Of a stretch of 64,000 nt of DNA, positions 26,208 through 39,008 are shown piece by piece. This DNA is from Echinometra lucunter (lineage: Eukaryota > Echinodermata > Echinoidea > Camarodonta > Echinometridae), in NCBI GenBank assembly GCA_029962745.1, contig CM057154.1, forward strand, positions 18,852,857-18,916,856, in the 5' to 3' direction. The translations under genes and the position numbers were made by a program. The number at the start of each line of letters is the position of its first letter. Within the stretch, counting starts at the first letter, position 1. Below the pieces are notes generated by a model. That model made no database searches and was not told the DNA's origin. It saw only the letters and a program-made list of their open reading frames with translations.

Positions 26208-26386
26208 TCAAAGTACAGGGCAGAAGGAGAAGAAGAAGAAGACAAAGGAATAGATAGACAGAAGGAGTGACCAAAGAAACTGGCAAATCATTGAAAGAGA
26301 TGACCACATTTGCACAGGATAGAGTAGCCTGGAGCAAGTTTGTCCATGGTGTCACCAGGAGTCGGGGACGACTCGAGGGCACCTAA
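26208..26386 (+). pseudogene. 3' remnant of a non-LTR retrotransposon ORF
   Basis: The plus-strand frame reads KVQGRRRRRRQRNR, a stop, then TEGVTKETGKSLKEMTTFAQ, DRVAWSKFVHGVTR and a final stop at 26384. TGKSL-EM---AQDR--W--FVHG near a terminal stop is the usual C-terminal signature of LINE endonuclease-reverse transcriptase proteins. The in-frame TAG sits where a Trp codon is typical. It is a 5'-truncated dead copy. Confidence 0.6.
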
Positions 26387-26679
26387 CAACAAATAATATT
26401 AAGCATATTATGGTGATTCTGATGATATTATTAGGATGACTTCAAATAAATTATATACCATTAAAATACTTGATAGAATTAACTCAGTAAGATATGACAT
26501 TTTTCTGGGTTTTTTAAAAATATTTTGTACCTTATACAAAATACACACAAAGAACCGTCGATAAAGGCAAGATAGGCAGGTGATCTGCATGTATGCCGAT
26601 TTTTGAGTAGGCCTACACATTACAACGAGATACACTGTGCAATGCAACATTGTCTTTATAGGCATGTAGTCTTTTTTTT

Positions 26680-26800
26680 CAGGTGGTCACATGTAAAGCA
26701 GATTTCCAGGAAAGTTGGGGTTCGAGCTCGGCACCTCACTAATGTTTCTTGGCAAGACAGTAATCAACATTTGCCACTCTGTACCCAGGAGGAAATTTCG
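26680..26800 (+). repeat. tRNA-derived SINE fragment
   Basis: GGGGTTCGAGCTC resembles a pol III B box. It is followed by TTTCTTGGCAAGACAGT and CAACATTTGCCACTCTG, the typical body of a tRNA-derived SINE in this group as I recall it. The allele lies in reverse orientation at about 63630-63750. The putative start codon at 26825 lies directly downstream, so that ORF may partly be SINE-derived. Confidence 0.5.
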
Positions 26801-26824
26801 ATCTGGGTGGATGGCAACTGTGCC

Positions 26825-27097
26825 ATGGCGATCATAAAATTTATGCTCATTATGTCATTATGCTGTCTTGGGGGTAAGAATAGAGCACACATTGCTAGAG
26901 AAATTTATCCGTTGAATGGGATGATTTCAAAATGCATTACTCAAGAGATTTATTTTTTTGATAAGCACTATTTACATGATTTAAATCCAAGTAAATTATC
27001 ATCATCTCTAAGAATAATGAAAATACAGGCTTCTCGTATAGCGCCTGTACAGGACATGATGGAAGGTGAGTGCTCAAGGCGGTCCAACGTTAATTAA
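26825..27097 (+). CDS. hypothetical small secreted protein, weak
   Basis: An ATG in good context (GTGCCATGGCG) opens 90 codons. The first 17 residues, MAIIKFMLIMSLCCLGG, look like a signal peptide. Two possible donors follow: GTAAGA directly after the signal and AAG|GTGAGT at 27066. No domain is recognised and no downstream exon was found. The reading frame is kept in the other haplotype (63329-63601 minus) with few changes, but both alleles are too similar for that to prove coding. It lies antisense in the SLC5 intron, next to a SINE. Confidence 0.25.
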   Translation: MAIIKFMLIMSLCCLGGKNRAHIAREIYPLNGMISKCITQEIYFFDKHYLHDLNPSKLSSSLRIMKIQASRIAPVQDMMEGECSRRSNVN

Positions 27098-30025
27098 TAC
27101 CCTAACTTCAAAAGGCTACCGATTCCGGCGCTCAGAGCTATAAAAGAATTTCCCCCTTTCTCTTTAAACGGAACGGAAACAAATGATGCTATTAGTCTTT
27201 GCAAATATTTCTAGTGATTGCAAGTGCAACTCACGAATTCTTCTCATTTTCTTTCCGCTGGCAACAACCTTTTTACGCTATAATTCTTTTCCAACGGAGA
27301 GGCCTCCAAAGTTTTATAGTCTTCTTCAAAACCGCTAACTGTATTTGCATCATTGAATGTTAATTCATTTGTAACATGTGTAACGTTTTAGTTACAGTTC
27401 ATTGACAGTGATTGTAAATTTCGTTCATGGGTGGTTAAATCGAAATGATTTCCAATAATAATGTTATTACCACAATAATCAGTATCAATGATATCATTTG
27501 TCATGGATGTATGCACAGAAGAATATCATTTCTTTATTAAAAGCACACAAAATGATATAACGGAGTTGGAGTGAGCACAATTATAGAAGCATTTTCTGTC
27601 ATTTTAGAACTGTAGAAAGAGAAAAGTGATGTGGTGAAAGTCGTGTAGATGACACTAAAAAAACTTAAAGGAACCATTTCCCATACTATTATGTCCGTTG
27701 CTCGTGCTGCGTTATTTGCCTGGCAGAGGGCTGCGTCTTCGTCTGGCGCAGACTTTGATTCGTCATGCATGAGAGTAAAATTCACAAAATTATATTCAAT
27801 GTGAAATAAACAATGCAAACAGTGTATTCAGTAATGCCCGTTTCGCTCCGGCGTCATTTCGATACCGTCAGTATTTGAACTAGTGAAGGCAACCAGTTGA
27901 CATGGTCAATACAATAGGCCTGCAGTAATTCAAAACATTGTTTCAGTTGTTCATCATAATTCATTCACTTCGATTACGATTTCACCCTTACGCAAAGCGC
28001 CAGAGACTGCGCTAATCGCCAGACCGTCATGTCCGTCATACAGCATGTACAGAGTAAGCCTGGCGGCTAGTAGGCAAGGGCTTTGGTGGCGTATAAACGA
28101 ACCGCCTCCACAATCAGACCATGTTAACTAAAGTAGATATCAATGCGATCTGAATAATATCTTGTACTGAACGGGCTTTAGCACATCTGCTACAGATGTC
28201 CTCAACATTAGCAAAGTCTCATTTGTTCACGCTTCAAGGGCATTCTATCTTTATCGTTACACCCCAAACTCGCCTAATCTGACTTATCTAGCGACTTGCG
28301 CCGCCTATTTGGTTTTCATTGATGACGCGCGTCACTGAAACAAGTGAAGAAAATTTTAAAAAGGTCCAGGGGTTTGTTCACGCTTGGATTAGATATCGGT
28401 CGACTGAGTTCAGATCGGTTGGAATTGCTCTCTTCACTCCAGTTGATTCTACGTTCTAGCAGAGTCGTGGCCAGCACAAGGGGCTTATGCGCCCCCATTC
28501 TTCGAAGGGTTGGGGGCAAAATCTACGCAACATAAACTGACTGCACAGAAAACGAGGCTGCCAAGATGGTATCATCTATACTTCTCAGACATGTCAGAGC
28601 TATGGATGATTTCTCTGCCCCCCTTGTCTAGCGATATTTGGATACGCCACTGTTAGATCATCTGCACTTCTTTATGTCGACCCCCTCCCCTCCCCCGCAT
28701 ACGCACGCACATTTAATCTGTTCTGTGCACGCATGGCTTGAGATCGGTAGAATGCTAAACCCTGTAACACATTTTTTTCCCCACATCTAAATGTTCTAAA
28801 TGTGAACGTCTGCAATATTCAGTGAATGAAGCGGCGGCACTCAAGCATATTCACCTAAATCTAAAAAAAAAAATTTAAAAACAGGAAATATTATGCTTGT
28901 TCTCTTAAACCCGTTTCTGTTTGATGATATAAAAAGCAACAATGACATAAAGCAAACTTCGGAATGGTTCGTATATCGAGAGAACTATTTTAAGTTTGCT
29001 GAATATCGATTAAGATACTCGAAACACTCTTATATAAAATGAATTTCACTGTCTTATATAAAATACAATTTATGCCTCGTTGATTTCCTTGACTACTATT
29101 TTTACCCTTATGGATTATGCGTTTTAAATCTATAAAACACCTTTTTTTTATTTGAAGTCAACTGATTCAATAGATTCAAATGACAGAATAATCTCACCAG
29201 CAAAATACTTGTTAGTATCCTCAAAATAGCAATAGGGCAATAGGCGGCAAAGAAATTACAAGGAATAATACTAGAATGTAGATTAGATTAAACCGCAAAG
29301 ATTTTATTGAAAAAAAAAACTGTTCATGATTTTTCTTTTGAATAAATCTAGGTGTCGAAAAGAAGCAATGACGATATCAAAGAGATATGCAATATGACAA
29401 TGTGCGATTTCCTGCGGGTCTATATTATAGGCCAGTCCTTCCGGCAAAAAGTCAGCCTCGGCCACCTGCGCTCGGTGGCGATTGCAGGGTAATTACTTTC
29501 ATACTGGTTTTCAGCATCGAGGGCTGGTGCTAAAATGTGTGGCGCCTCTGTCTCCAAACCATATTTATACTAATACGGAGCAGTGTTAAATGGTAGGATA
29601 TCTTTTAAAGGGTAGCTTTCCATGTACAATAGTATCTTCTCAAACTTATCCATTACATTTAATATGATGCATGATTCCGAGACGATAACTTCGTATATAT
29701 CTAACATTATACCCAAATTTCCTAATTTCAACACTAATTTAATTTGATATAATTTGAATCATCAAGTATAGATGAAAGAAATAAAGAAACAAAACAAAAC
29801 AAACATTACCACAAAAAAGAAGCCAAATGTACAACACTGAAAGGAGAAATATATTTGTAGACAAAGCCTCGAAAGATCGTAATGGGCCATGTCTGTCGAA
29901 ACCTGATTATATGACAGCCAGGGGCGGCGGTGCGTCTTTCAAAACATTCATCCTTATTCATCTTATCCTTGGCATAGTGGTGTGGGATTGGGGACGGGAA
30001 TGCTGACCCCCCCCCCCCCAAAAAA

Positions 30026-30071
<46 letters not shown>

Positions 30072-31890
30072 CTTTCAAAACCAAGGTTGTTTTTCTTGAT
30101 TATTTTATTATTGTTTTTAAATTTTCAACATTGTCAATGCATCGAATATTCTTGGATTTCTAGTAGATTACATCCCTTTTTTATTGTTATTCTTCATTTT
30201 CTCGAGGATTCTGCTTTTTTCTTTTTTCTTTTTTTTTTTTTGGCTTGTCCCTAGCTGGACCCCTCCTTATGATTTTAATAATGCCCCTCCCCCCCCCCCC
30301 CCAATGGACTAATTACGCCACTGCATCTTAATGTTAGATGATGGCGTGGCTACATGTTATACACTTCTTGTAATACGGAAAAAGCTCTGGTCATATATTC
30401 GCTAGGATCATACCATGACCCAAATGGTGAAGATTGTGATCTATTTTGCAAAGATGATAGCAAGAATAAACATTTCTCAACGGATAATTTGCCCTTCCAG
30501 TATCAGGTCATTTCCTTGCATGTCAGTGGTTGCAGAACGCAGCAGGGAAAGCATCGCTCTTGATCACAATCAAAAGTATCTGAAGTATGATCTTGACCAT
30601 GTTGACCAGCCCTATAATGGTCACGTAAAGTGGGTCAGTCAGTTGGTTTTGTTGATACTTTACTGTTTAAGATTCCAATACTCCTGTCGGAGAAAAGATA
30701 GCGCGGATGCTCAGAATAAAGTGGGGGAAATTGTCCATTAATTCTTTCAAAGACTGCAAAAGCCATTACCACATAACCAGCAATACAATTTGTCTTACTT
30801 TCACTCCACACATCATTGCGCAAAAATCGTCAGTATAAATATTTTGCTCTAGAATCAGTTTACGGTCCCTCTCTCCGCAGTGCATCCTTTTAATCTAGTT
30901 TCTTATATGTGAAAAAAATGGAAATTTTGAAGAAAAAAAAAAGCATTACAAGCAACCAACTAATCAATCAATCAACCAATCTATTTTGCACGTTATGAGT
31001 GCCAAACCCATGAATAGTGATGACAAAATGATAAATGAGATGCAGTCATAATTTGTTTTTCAGATAAACCGTATGCTCGTCTTCATGGTTATGGCTATCC
31101 CGTTGAAATGTAGGTCAACATATACTCAGGGGCGTCCCAAGATGGGGTGGGGAGGGAATCGGATCAACTTTGCGATAAAATTAGCACAAAAAAAGAAGAA
31201 AAAAAAACCCTGACAAGCAAAAAAGGTCTCAAGTATGGCGATATTTCTCACCCAAATCTTTATGTACGAGGGGGGGGGGGGTGGGACAGTAAGGTGAATC
31301 ACTGTCTCACACCCCTAACCTATCTACCAGTCTACCTTAAAATGATGCCCCTGACCTGAGTGAACAGTTCTTGGTTCCTATTCAAATACATTGCCCAAGT
31401 CCACGTCCGGGTGCAAATTCAGAAAATGGGATTAATGGATGATCTTCTAGAATATGACTTTTTTGCATTTGAGAGTTGTGTAATAGGGCTTCCCTTGTGC
31501 AAAATTAATGTGGTGGTCTGTCCAGTGGAGGTCAGTTCAAGGAGGTACCTGCTTGGTCAGTAATTGTTCTACGTCATAAGAAGAGGGTCAGCTCATTATC
31601 AAATTGACAGAAAGGACGTTTGCAGTAATTTTTTGCCTTTGATCTCGACGAAAGGCAAGGATATGTGTCATTAAAACGGGGCTGTTGCAGCTAAGTGGAC
31701 AGAACGTGACTAAATAGATGTTTGCGTTCATCCATGCTATGTATAATGTGGTTCTTCTTATTGATCAATGTTGATAGGTAAGCGACCTGCCACTCTATTG
31801 AGGATATCATGCTTTTACCACTTGAGCACATACACCAGATAGAGAAAGTTTCGGAACCGGATCCTCAGTTACGAGCCCACACTGCTTCAA
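27098..31890. other. non-coding, transposon-rich
   Basis: No supported gene. It contains termini of the CAGTGGCGTA type read in reverse at about 28651-28663 and 30311-30323, and CAGGGGCG at 29919 and 31127. Poly-C lies at 30007-30019 and 30287-30302, poly-A with (TA)n at 30020-30070, and a possible element 31127-31353 has CAGGGGCRTC ends. Short frames at 28316-28535 and 30354-30741 show no domains. Confidence 0.45.
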
Positions 31891-31900
31891 CCATGCTAAC

Positions 31901-32293
31901 CATTGGCGTAAATCCCGGGAGGATGGGGGTGATATATCCCCCTCATTTTTTTTTTTTTCGAGAGGGGGGGGGGGGGTGGCGTGTACAAATATTCTCCCCC
32001 ACCCTCAATTTAAGGAAAAATGATATTGTAATTAATCAGTTGGTTAAATTTTTCATAAAAATGTCATAAACGATGGTCATATAGTGGAATTTTCATTTGA
32101 AATGCTCTTAAAAACCAAAAAAAGTGGTTATTTTTCGCTCGCTCGCTAAATAAAAGAGTTATATGTGTGTGGGAGTCTGCTCGGGTGAGCAAGGGGATTT
32201 GTGTATACTTAAGCGTGAGTTCACGCAAGAAATTTCGGCAAAAAAGTCTATCATCCCCCCCCCCCCCCTCCTCAAAACAGATTTACGCCGGTG
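31901..32293. mobile_element. non-autonomous hAT-type element with 8-bp target duplication
   Basis: The element begins CATTGGCGTAAATC and ends with the reverse complement of CACCGGCGTAAATC, 14-base terminal repeats with two mismatches. It is flanked on both sides by the perfect 8-base direct repeat ATGCTAAC (31893-31900 and 32294-32301). CA...TG ends and an 8-bp duplication are hallmarks of hAT transposition. It is 393 bp, has no transposase and carries poly-G/poly-C near both ends and a CGCTCGCTCGCT cluster inside. It sits in a tRNA-like sequence. The allele in contig 3 is 58135-58553. Confidence 0.88.
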
Positions 32294-32301
32294 ATGCTAA
32301 C

Positions 32302-34034
32302 ACTTGGCAATTTTACGCTTCCTTCTTTACTTTCTACTCTTTATTCCTATTAATTAATTTCCCGAATTTCCTTCAGTTTGGTTGCATATTCACTTTCATT
32401 CCTCATTTTCTCTCTATAATTTCTATCCTCTGCTCTGATGTTCTCTCTCTCTCTTTCTCTCTCTCTCTTATTATATTTTACATGCATGATTTCTGGCCGT
32501 CTCTTATTGGACACATATTTTTCTCCGATCACGTGGTAGGCCTTCACCGCATTAACAGCAATAATGCACATTATCAGTTTTTAATATTGCTGCTTTTCGA
32601 AAAACGCTACGATCCACATTATGAAAAACATCAATAGACAACAGTTTTTTTCTCTCTCTTGTAACCCGATTCCCCATTTTCAACTGCTAATTTCTATTAG
32701 TTTGGTGATTTATATTTTGGTGGTGAATTCAATTGCCTTTGATATACTGGTAAACAAAGAAAATATTTTTCTATAGAATCGAGACTTATATAGGTCAACA
32801 AACGTATTGTTGCCGTTCTTCGTGAGAAAAAAAATAGCATTTGCCATTAATTCTCAGGTCAACGCGGCAATATTTGGCCACTAAGTGAGCGTCCTAACCA
32901 TAACCTGGACTCGCCTATGCCCCGTGTTAATGGTTTGGAATGTAGAAAAATTAAACAGTACGTATAGATATGACGTGATAATTTCCTTCCCAAGACCAGC
33001 AAAACAAAGCAAAATAAACAGCAAACGAACAAAAGCTAAAACTATAAACTAAAGCAAACATACAAGGAAATAGAACGAAAACAAAAAAAAATAAAAATAA
33101 AAAGCGATTCATGCATGCACTTGATTAGAGTTTGAGCTTGTTGGCTGTTACCTTTATACGTCAGCGCATAATTCAATCAACGAAGTGTAATCTAAATTGA
33201 ATACAGGCATATATTGTATACTAGTGTACAGAGAAATCCCTGAATATCAAATGATAATAGTCATGCAATTATTCAGCAGCTGACTCAATTTTTTCAAGTC
33301 CTTGACGATTCATCAATCTAATAAAATCAACAAGGATATTGAAATGAATTGAATTGAAAATGGTTTATTATAATCAAAGCATCGCAACTCGAAAGCTGAA
33401 TTGAGTGTTATTTACAATAAAAGAGTCATAGATGTACACGTATATACAAAATTTTAGAAAAAATCATAAACATGATAAAGATATGTGCTTATATATTGAA
33501 GTCATACAGCTTATATTCACTACTGTTATTTATTCTCAGAAGCGGTAGCTCGTCGATTACTCTATCATGTTTAATATTATAGACAAAGTATATACGATGG
33601 CATTACCAATGATAACACTCATTTAACATTAATAAGACAATAGGTTTGCACAGGACAAATTTAAACCCTCAACACCTTGATAGCTAGAGAGAGAGAGAGA
33701 GGGGGGGGGGGGGAGAGAAGGGGGGGGAAGACTGGGCTAGAATAGGGGCAGTCCCTGTGCGGCTGCTGCACTCCGAGCCAGGACACATCAACCCGTGGTC
33801 AGGTCACGGATATGTGGGTCAAGATGTACTCTTGACCAAAAGGAATGTCCAGACGGCAAGGTCTTGCTGACCTCAAAGATATTCATGGATGAAAATGAAT
33901 TTTCAGACGTATGTGTGTCAGATTCATATTAAACTGATTACAGGACTGAGGGTGACGGCACAGCTGAAGGATACCCCCTGCAGGTTTTGGAACAAGGACA
34001 GAATGATGGTCAGGGATCTCTTATCAGCAGATCA
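32302..34034. other. non-coding
   Basis: No gene supported. It contains (TC)n at about 32442-32468 and a GA/G-rich run at 33690-33730. The 33770-33960 stretch has fairly high GC and several overlapping frames (for example CTLDQKECPDGKVLLTSK), which could be a decayed coding piece, but frames break and no family is recognised. Confidence 0.4.
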
Positions 34035-34192
34035 GGGTGCCGTTGCATTAAAAATTGCTATTATAGTAACTTTGCCATCAATGGTAACTACCATGGTAAC
34101 GTTGCTCAACAGCCAATCAAAATCCAATATTCCATGAAAGTTACCATTGATGGCACAGTTACCATGATGGCAAGTTTTATGAAACGGCACCC
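34035..34192. mobile_element. GGGTGCCGTT-type palindromic MITE
   Basis: Ends GGGTGCCGTTGCAT and, in reverse complement, GGGTGCCGTTTCAT are followed by mirrored TTGCTAT/TTGCCAT and GGTAACT-type steps with repeated CCATGGTAAC. It is 158 bp. The other haplotype has a 173-bp version at 56246-56418 with an extra palindromic step near the centre. It lies 70 bp from the GAGTGAA-type MITE. Confidence 0.7.
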
Positions 34193-34266
34193 AGAGTGGC
34201 AAGAGGCACGGAGTACATCCTGTAAATAAAATTCATTCCTTTCATAAAGTAGCAATTAAGTCCCTA

Positions 34267-34566
34267 CTCTCTATAAAAAAAAAAGAGTGAACACATTCAC
34301 TCTGTGATGGTTGAATTTCAGAAGAGAGTGCATTTAGAGTGAATTCAGAGGGAATTCAGAGTCAATATTTTGATATTCACTCTTTGAGGGGTGACCTCAG
34401 TGATCACTTAAGGATTTTGAATGATCACTGTCACCCCTAAAAGAGTGAATAAAGAGTGAACATCACAATTTTTACTCTCAATTCACTCCTAATTCACTTT
34501 AAATGCACTCTCTTCTGAAATTCATCCCTAACAGTCAATGCATTCACTCCTTTTATGTTAAGAGAG
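34267..34566. mobile_element. GAGTGAA-type palindromic MITE, long copy
   Basis: Ends CTCTCTATAAAAA and, in reverse complement, CTCTCTTAACATAAAA, both flanked by TA. The arms continue with GAGTGAA-CATTCACTCTG and AATTTCAGAAGAGAGTGCAT. The centre is a second palindrome around GTGACCTCAGTGATCAC and GTGATCATTC. It is 300 bp and carries more than ten copies of GAGTGAA or its complement. It belongs to the family of 13943-14110; the allele is at 55862-56171. Confidence 0.8.
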
Positions 34567-36355
34567 TAGTTTACATAGGGCATACACGTTCTTCCTTCAA
34601 TTTTTCCATTTTAAGCCTTTTCATACCTCGAATCGTCTTGGGTGTAATTTCATCGGTTTTCACAAATTGTATTTCAGTTGCCTCCTACTACAATGCAGAT
34701 GTATGTAAGGCAGATGGATCCATCTGCCTTGAGCTGCTTGTCCCTTCCTAGAGGAGGGGGGGGCAGTTTGAAAAAAATGGTGCATGTGGCACATTCGAAA
34801 TAATTAATATCGGGGCATAATCTTGGCACGGGGCAGCCCCAAGTAACCATGAATTAATTCAAAATTGCATATCTATTCCATTGATGCCTTTTCTATTTTG
34901 TCTTATTTCCTGTTATTGTTTTTTTTTTGGGGGGGGGGGGTATCTCTGAGTCATCAGACGGAACGGGGTGGGGTACGTCAGCTTCACCGTAAGCTGAATA
35001 CGCCTTTGCTTTCGTTGAAAGACAGTGTTTGCAACTCAGATATTCCTAGAATCCGTTCTGCTTTCATAAAAACAAAATTGAAATATTGGGGAGGGCATGT
35101 GCGGGCATTCTCAACTTCCAGTGAAGGAGTGGGCGGTGACGAGGACGGGTAAATTTTGTTCCTTTCACGGTACGTGCTTTCTCAAAAACATTCTTCATCT
35201 TCTCCCTGTACGAAGTAAATCAACACCCAGCCCGTTTGATCTGGGCCTGATATATTACGTGCAATGTTTGCCCGTCTCAAAGATGGCTCATGATAAAGTT
35301 TGTCCGTCGATCTCTCCCATAATCCGTCTCGGGGGAGTGTACTATGTTTCGTGGCGGAGACCGCAAAATGCGAAAAGGGGAAACGCTTTAAAAAGAGACT
35401 AGGCAAAATGAGGAACGAAAATCAAGAGATATGCTTAATGTGCATTTCATAAAAGAATTTTCAAAACATATGGCACAGCATATTAAATATAATCAAGCGC
35501 TGCATGGTTTGCTTACTGTCCTTCGTAATAGAAAATCTCTCTATATGTGTTGCTTTTTTTTTCACTTAGGGTGCTCTTAAACTACATGGCAAGCTGCACT
35601 GGCATTCTGCAGACACACTGGAGTAGAGAAAAGGACATACTCCCATATACAGGCCACATCCAATCATACTCCATTACCCCCTACCCCTTCCCCATTCAGT
35701 CATCAAAGAGGAAGAGAGAGAGAGAGAGAGAGATAAAGAGAAACAGGGAGAATGAGAAAGGGTGGGGAGAGAAAGAAGGGACGGGGAAAAAGTGTGTGAG
35801 AGAGGGAGCGAGATGACTGGAGAGGGATAAATTAGAGATGATGATGATGATTCACAGCATTTTTATGGCGCCATATATCTGTTTTAAAAGAGAAGCAAAG
35901 GGGGGGGGGTCGGGTAGGATCAGGCGGCATAAGAGGAAAAGAAACGTCTTTCTTCACTTTCTTCTCCAAATTCTCTCGCCTTCTTTTTTGCATGATTATT
36001 TACAATATTTTCTAAACCTATCACCCCCTCCCCCTTTTCCACCCTCCTCCTCCTCATTGTCTCCTTTCTTAGATTCAGAAATTCCATGTTTCACTGTCGT
36101 CTCGACAAACAGAACAGTCACGACTTATTTGATTAGGAAAATTGATTTCTTGCATGACGAAATGCAGGTCCAATCATCTTGATCTTGTCGACTATAAGGC
36201 GAGTACAATCATAATTTAGCACACCTGCAAATTGAAATGCAATTCGATGACTTAGTCTTTTTCTTACGTAGATGCAAAGCACATGTTAGTGAATTCACAA
36301 AACTATACACGAAGTTACCACCAACAAACATGAAAATCGAATGCTTGTAACATGC

Positions 36356-36359
<4 letters not shown>

Positions 36360-36411
<52 letters not shown>
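36360..36411. repeat. (GA)n microsatellite
   Basis: About 26 uninterrupted GA units. The allele in contig 3, read as (TC)n, occupies about 54007-54047 and is shorter. Confidence 0.98.
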
Positions 36412-36414
<3 letters not shown>

Positions 36415-37499
36415 CGATTTCACGATTGTGTTTTCGAAAACTTCAACTTGAGTGACGTTTTAAAAGCTTCAATAAAGAGGAAACACAGAAAGCAAGTAAT
36501 GTTGAAAAATTATGCTGATGTTAATTGCCAAGAAAAGCTTAATAGCATGATATGTACCATTGCACATAACCTTAGCAGATGTGAGTACTGCATAAAAGTC
36601 AATTTTTATATCATAAAATTTATAGATGCTGCAGGGAAATCTATTGAGGCATAATTTAAACCGTGTTTCTTTGGTGTGTATACAAAATCGTGGCCATGAA
36701 AAACGTTTAATGGGAAATGGCGTGTCGTGAATTGGAATTCAAACAAGCTCCTTCTGAATATTGTTCTCTTCAAGATGAAAGATAGAAAGAAAAAAAACGG
36801 GGAAACGTTTAAAAATTTCCAAGGTAAATCAAGAACCATCTAGCATTATCAGGATTATTAGATAGCAATGAAAAGGCACATCTTCGGAGCCGTGAACTGA
36901 TGCGAAGGTCATTCTAAATTGTTCATTTACGAAAATGCATCTCCACCGTCTATACGCTTCGACTATTGTTAAAAACAATGATACGTTAGGTGAATATTAA
37001 TGAAGATGAACAAAAGATGAACAATAAGTGGAATAAAAATCCGAAACACGAGCACAAGATTCGAAGGAAATTATGAGCATTTGATAATTACGGTCAATTC
37101 AGGAGTCTCTGAGATAAACATTCCTTCAACATAAAGAAGAGAAGTATTGGCAATCATCGTGGGACAAATATGAATATATTTTTAATATCCGCTGGTTACT
37201 TACATTGGTCATTGTCCATTTAAAAGAGCCTAGTTCAATGATGTTTGCAATTAAACTTGTTATACAACCCAAACTATGACGGAAAGAGCTACAAGGCAAT
37301 TGATCTTGTATGGTACATTTCCTATGTTTGCCCTATAGTTAACACTGGTTAACATGGTTAAGATCAAAACAACATGGTGTCTGTTCTCTGGACAAGCATA
37401 TGTTCTGAGTACAACCAATCTCCGATTACATTCAATCAATAAACGAGCACTGGTATGCTCCAAAGCCAACGATTCAGCCTTTGCAATGATAATTTGTCG

Positions 37500-38240
37500 C
37501 CGATTAACATTTAACATTATAACCAGTTTTGTAGAAATGATATTTTTGCAGTGGTAGTCGGCAAGAGGAGTTGCCCAAGTTGGCGAATTGTGAAAGACGC
37601 ACGCGATGCTAATAAAGCGTTTAAGCGAACCCATATCTGTATATAAATCTCATGAAAACCCATATGGCTATCTTTGGGAACTATCAACATGATGATTATT
37701 TACACGTATTAATTGTCAGATTTGTAAAAAATATATATATATGAATATATTTGCAGTGGCAATGAGGAAGGTGTGTCCCAAAGTGGCACATTGTGAACGA
37801 CAACACCTAAAGCTTTTTAGCGATCTCGTTTCTGCATTTAACTCTGATTTGAAATCCACATGGCCATTTGGGGGAAACTGTCAACATCACATAATTATTT
37901 ATGATAAGATTTTCAAAAATGTTTGCATTGGCAAAGAGAGAGAGAGAGAGGGGGGGGGGTGCCCCCTCCACCCCCAATAAAGCACGCATATACATAAGAT
38001 GCCACCCCAAGCGTTTTAGCGATCTCGTTTCTATATTTGACTCTGATTTGCCTCACATGACGATCTTTGGGAACTATCAGTTTCACATGTTGATAGTCAT
38101 TTGCAAAATCGTTTGCAGTGGCAATGAGGGAGAGGTGACACATGAAGCATTTTAGCGACTTCTTTTCTTCTTCTAACTCTGATTAAAAAAAAAAAACTCA
38201 CACCGCCATCTTTGGGACTATTCATTTCACGTACATTAGA
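37500..38240. repeat. degenerate tandem repeat, ~170-205 bp unit, four or more copies
   Basis: The motif TTGCAGTGG (once TTGCATTGG) recurs at 37547, 37751, 37922 and 38113. Between copies the same landmarks appear in the same order: TTTTAGCGATCTCGTTTCT, ACTCTGATTT, ATCTTTGGGAACTATCA and a short AT-rich stretch. One copy carries a GA/G microsatellite at 37937-37961. The array lies about 770 bp upstream of the UGT start. The counterpart in contig 3 is about 52200-52960. Confidence 0.75.
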
Positions 38241-38558
38241 TAATCAGATTCACCGCAACGATTCAGATATTGATGTGTCCAGTTTTTGTGCAATATTGAC
38301 CATATAGTGTTTCCCCAGCTGTCCTTCGATCGCTATCCTTACAATATCGACCATGGTGAAAATATCAACCATCACACCCGAAAGCTGGAAAAACTATTGA
38401 TGGTATTAAATCTAGGACACGTTGAAATAAAAGATTCTCATTAGCATTCTGTTGATAGGAAAATGTATTGAGAATGCGCGACATGTACATGAAGACACAT
38501 ACTATTTACTTTTTCCCTACTAGAAATATAAATACATCAGAATACATAAATATCATGG

Positions 38559-38566
38559 TATATAAG
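38559..38566 (+). promoter_or_regulatory. possible TATA box for UGT
   Basis: TATATAAG, followed by CTATAAATAG, is the best TATA-like site upstream of the UGT and is conserved in the other haplotype (51886-51893 minus). It would imply a leader of about 410 bases or an unseen leader intron. An E-box-like CACGTG is at 38632. Unproven. Confidence 0.3.
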
Positions 38567-39008
38567 CTATAAATAGCGTGGCAGTTTGTCAAAATTCCTT
38601 TACTAAACCGATGAACTTTAACATGCCACATCACGTGCTCAAATAATGTGGACTTCAAAACGTCCAATAAAAGGCTAGGTCCTGTGATAATGATGGTCTA
38701 CTGCAGGGAAATATTCCCACCTTGAATACACAGGCGACTGGACACGAATTAGCTACAACGAAACGTGTAACTTTAGATGATGAATATGGGGCCGTTTTTG
38801 AGAGCACTCGAGCTTACATGTAGATCATTCAAAATGGGAGCATGGTTGAATACGAAAATCCCATGCACTGTAAATGCATGAATGGATGTTGGCTTTTTGC
38901 ATAAAGTAAGGCATTCACTCACCAAACATATACCCATCTAAAAGGGAGAAAAAATTACTTGAATAGAGATCGCCTGCTCTACATAGTCTACACGTGTTTG
39001 CTTCATTC

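Noticed and set aside
27537..27818. 93-residue frame identical in both haplotypes
   Set aside because: Starts at TTG, no domain, and identity between alleles is not informative.
33770..33980. Possible coding exon containing CTLDQKECPDGKVLLTSK
   Set aside because: Frame breaks soon on both sides, no clear splice sites, no recognised family.
38994..39008. UGT start five codons upstream at GTG
   Set aside because: GTG is not a normal animal start; the ATG at 39009 directly precedes the signal peptide.
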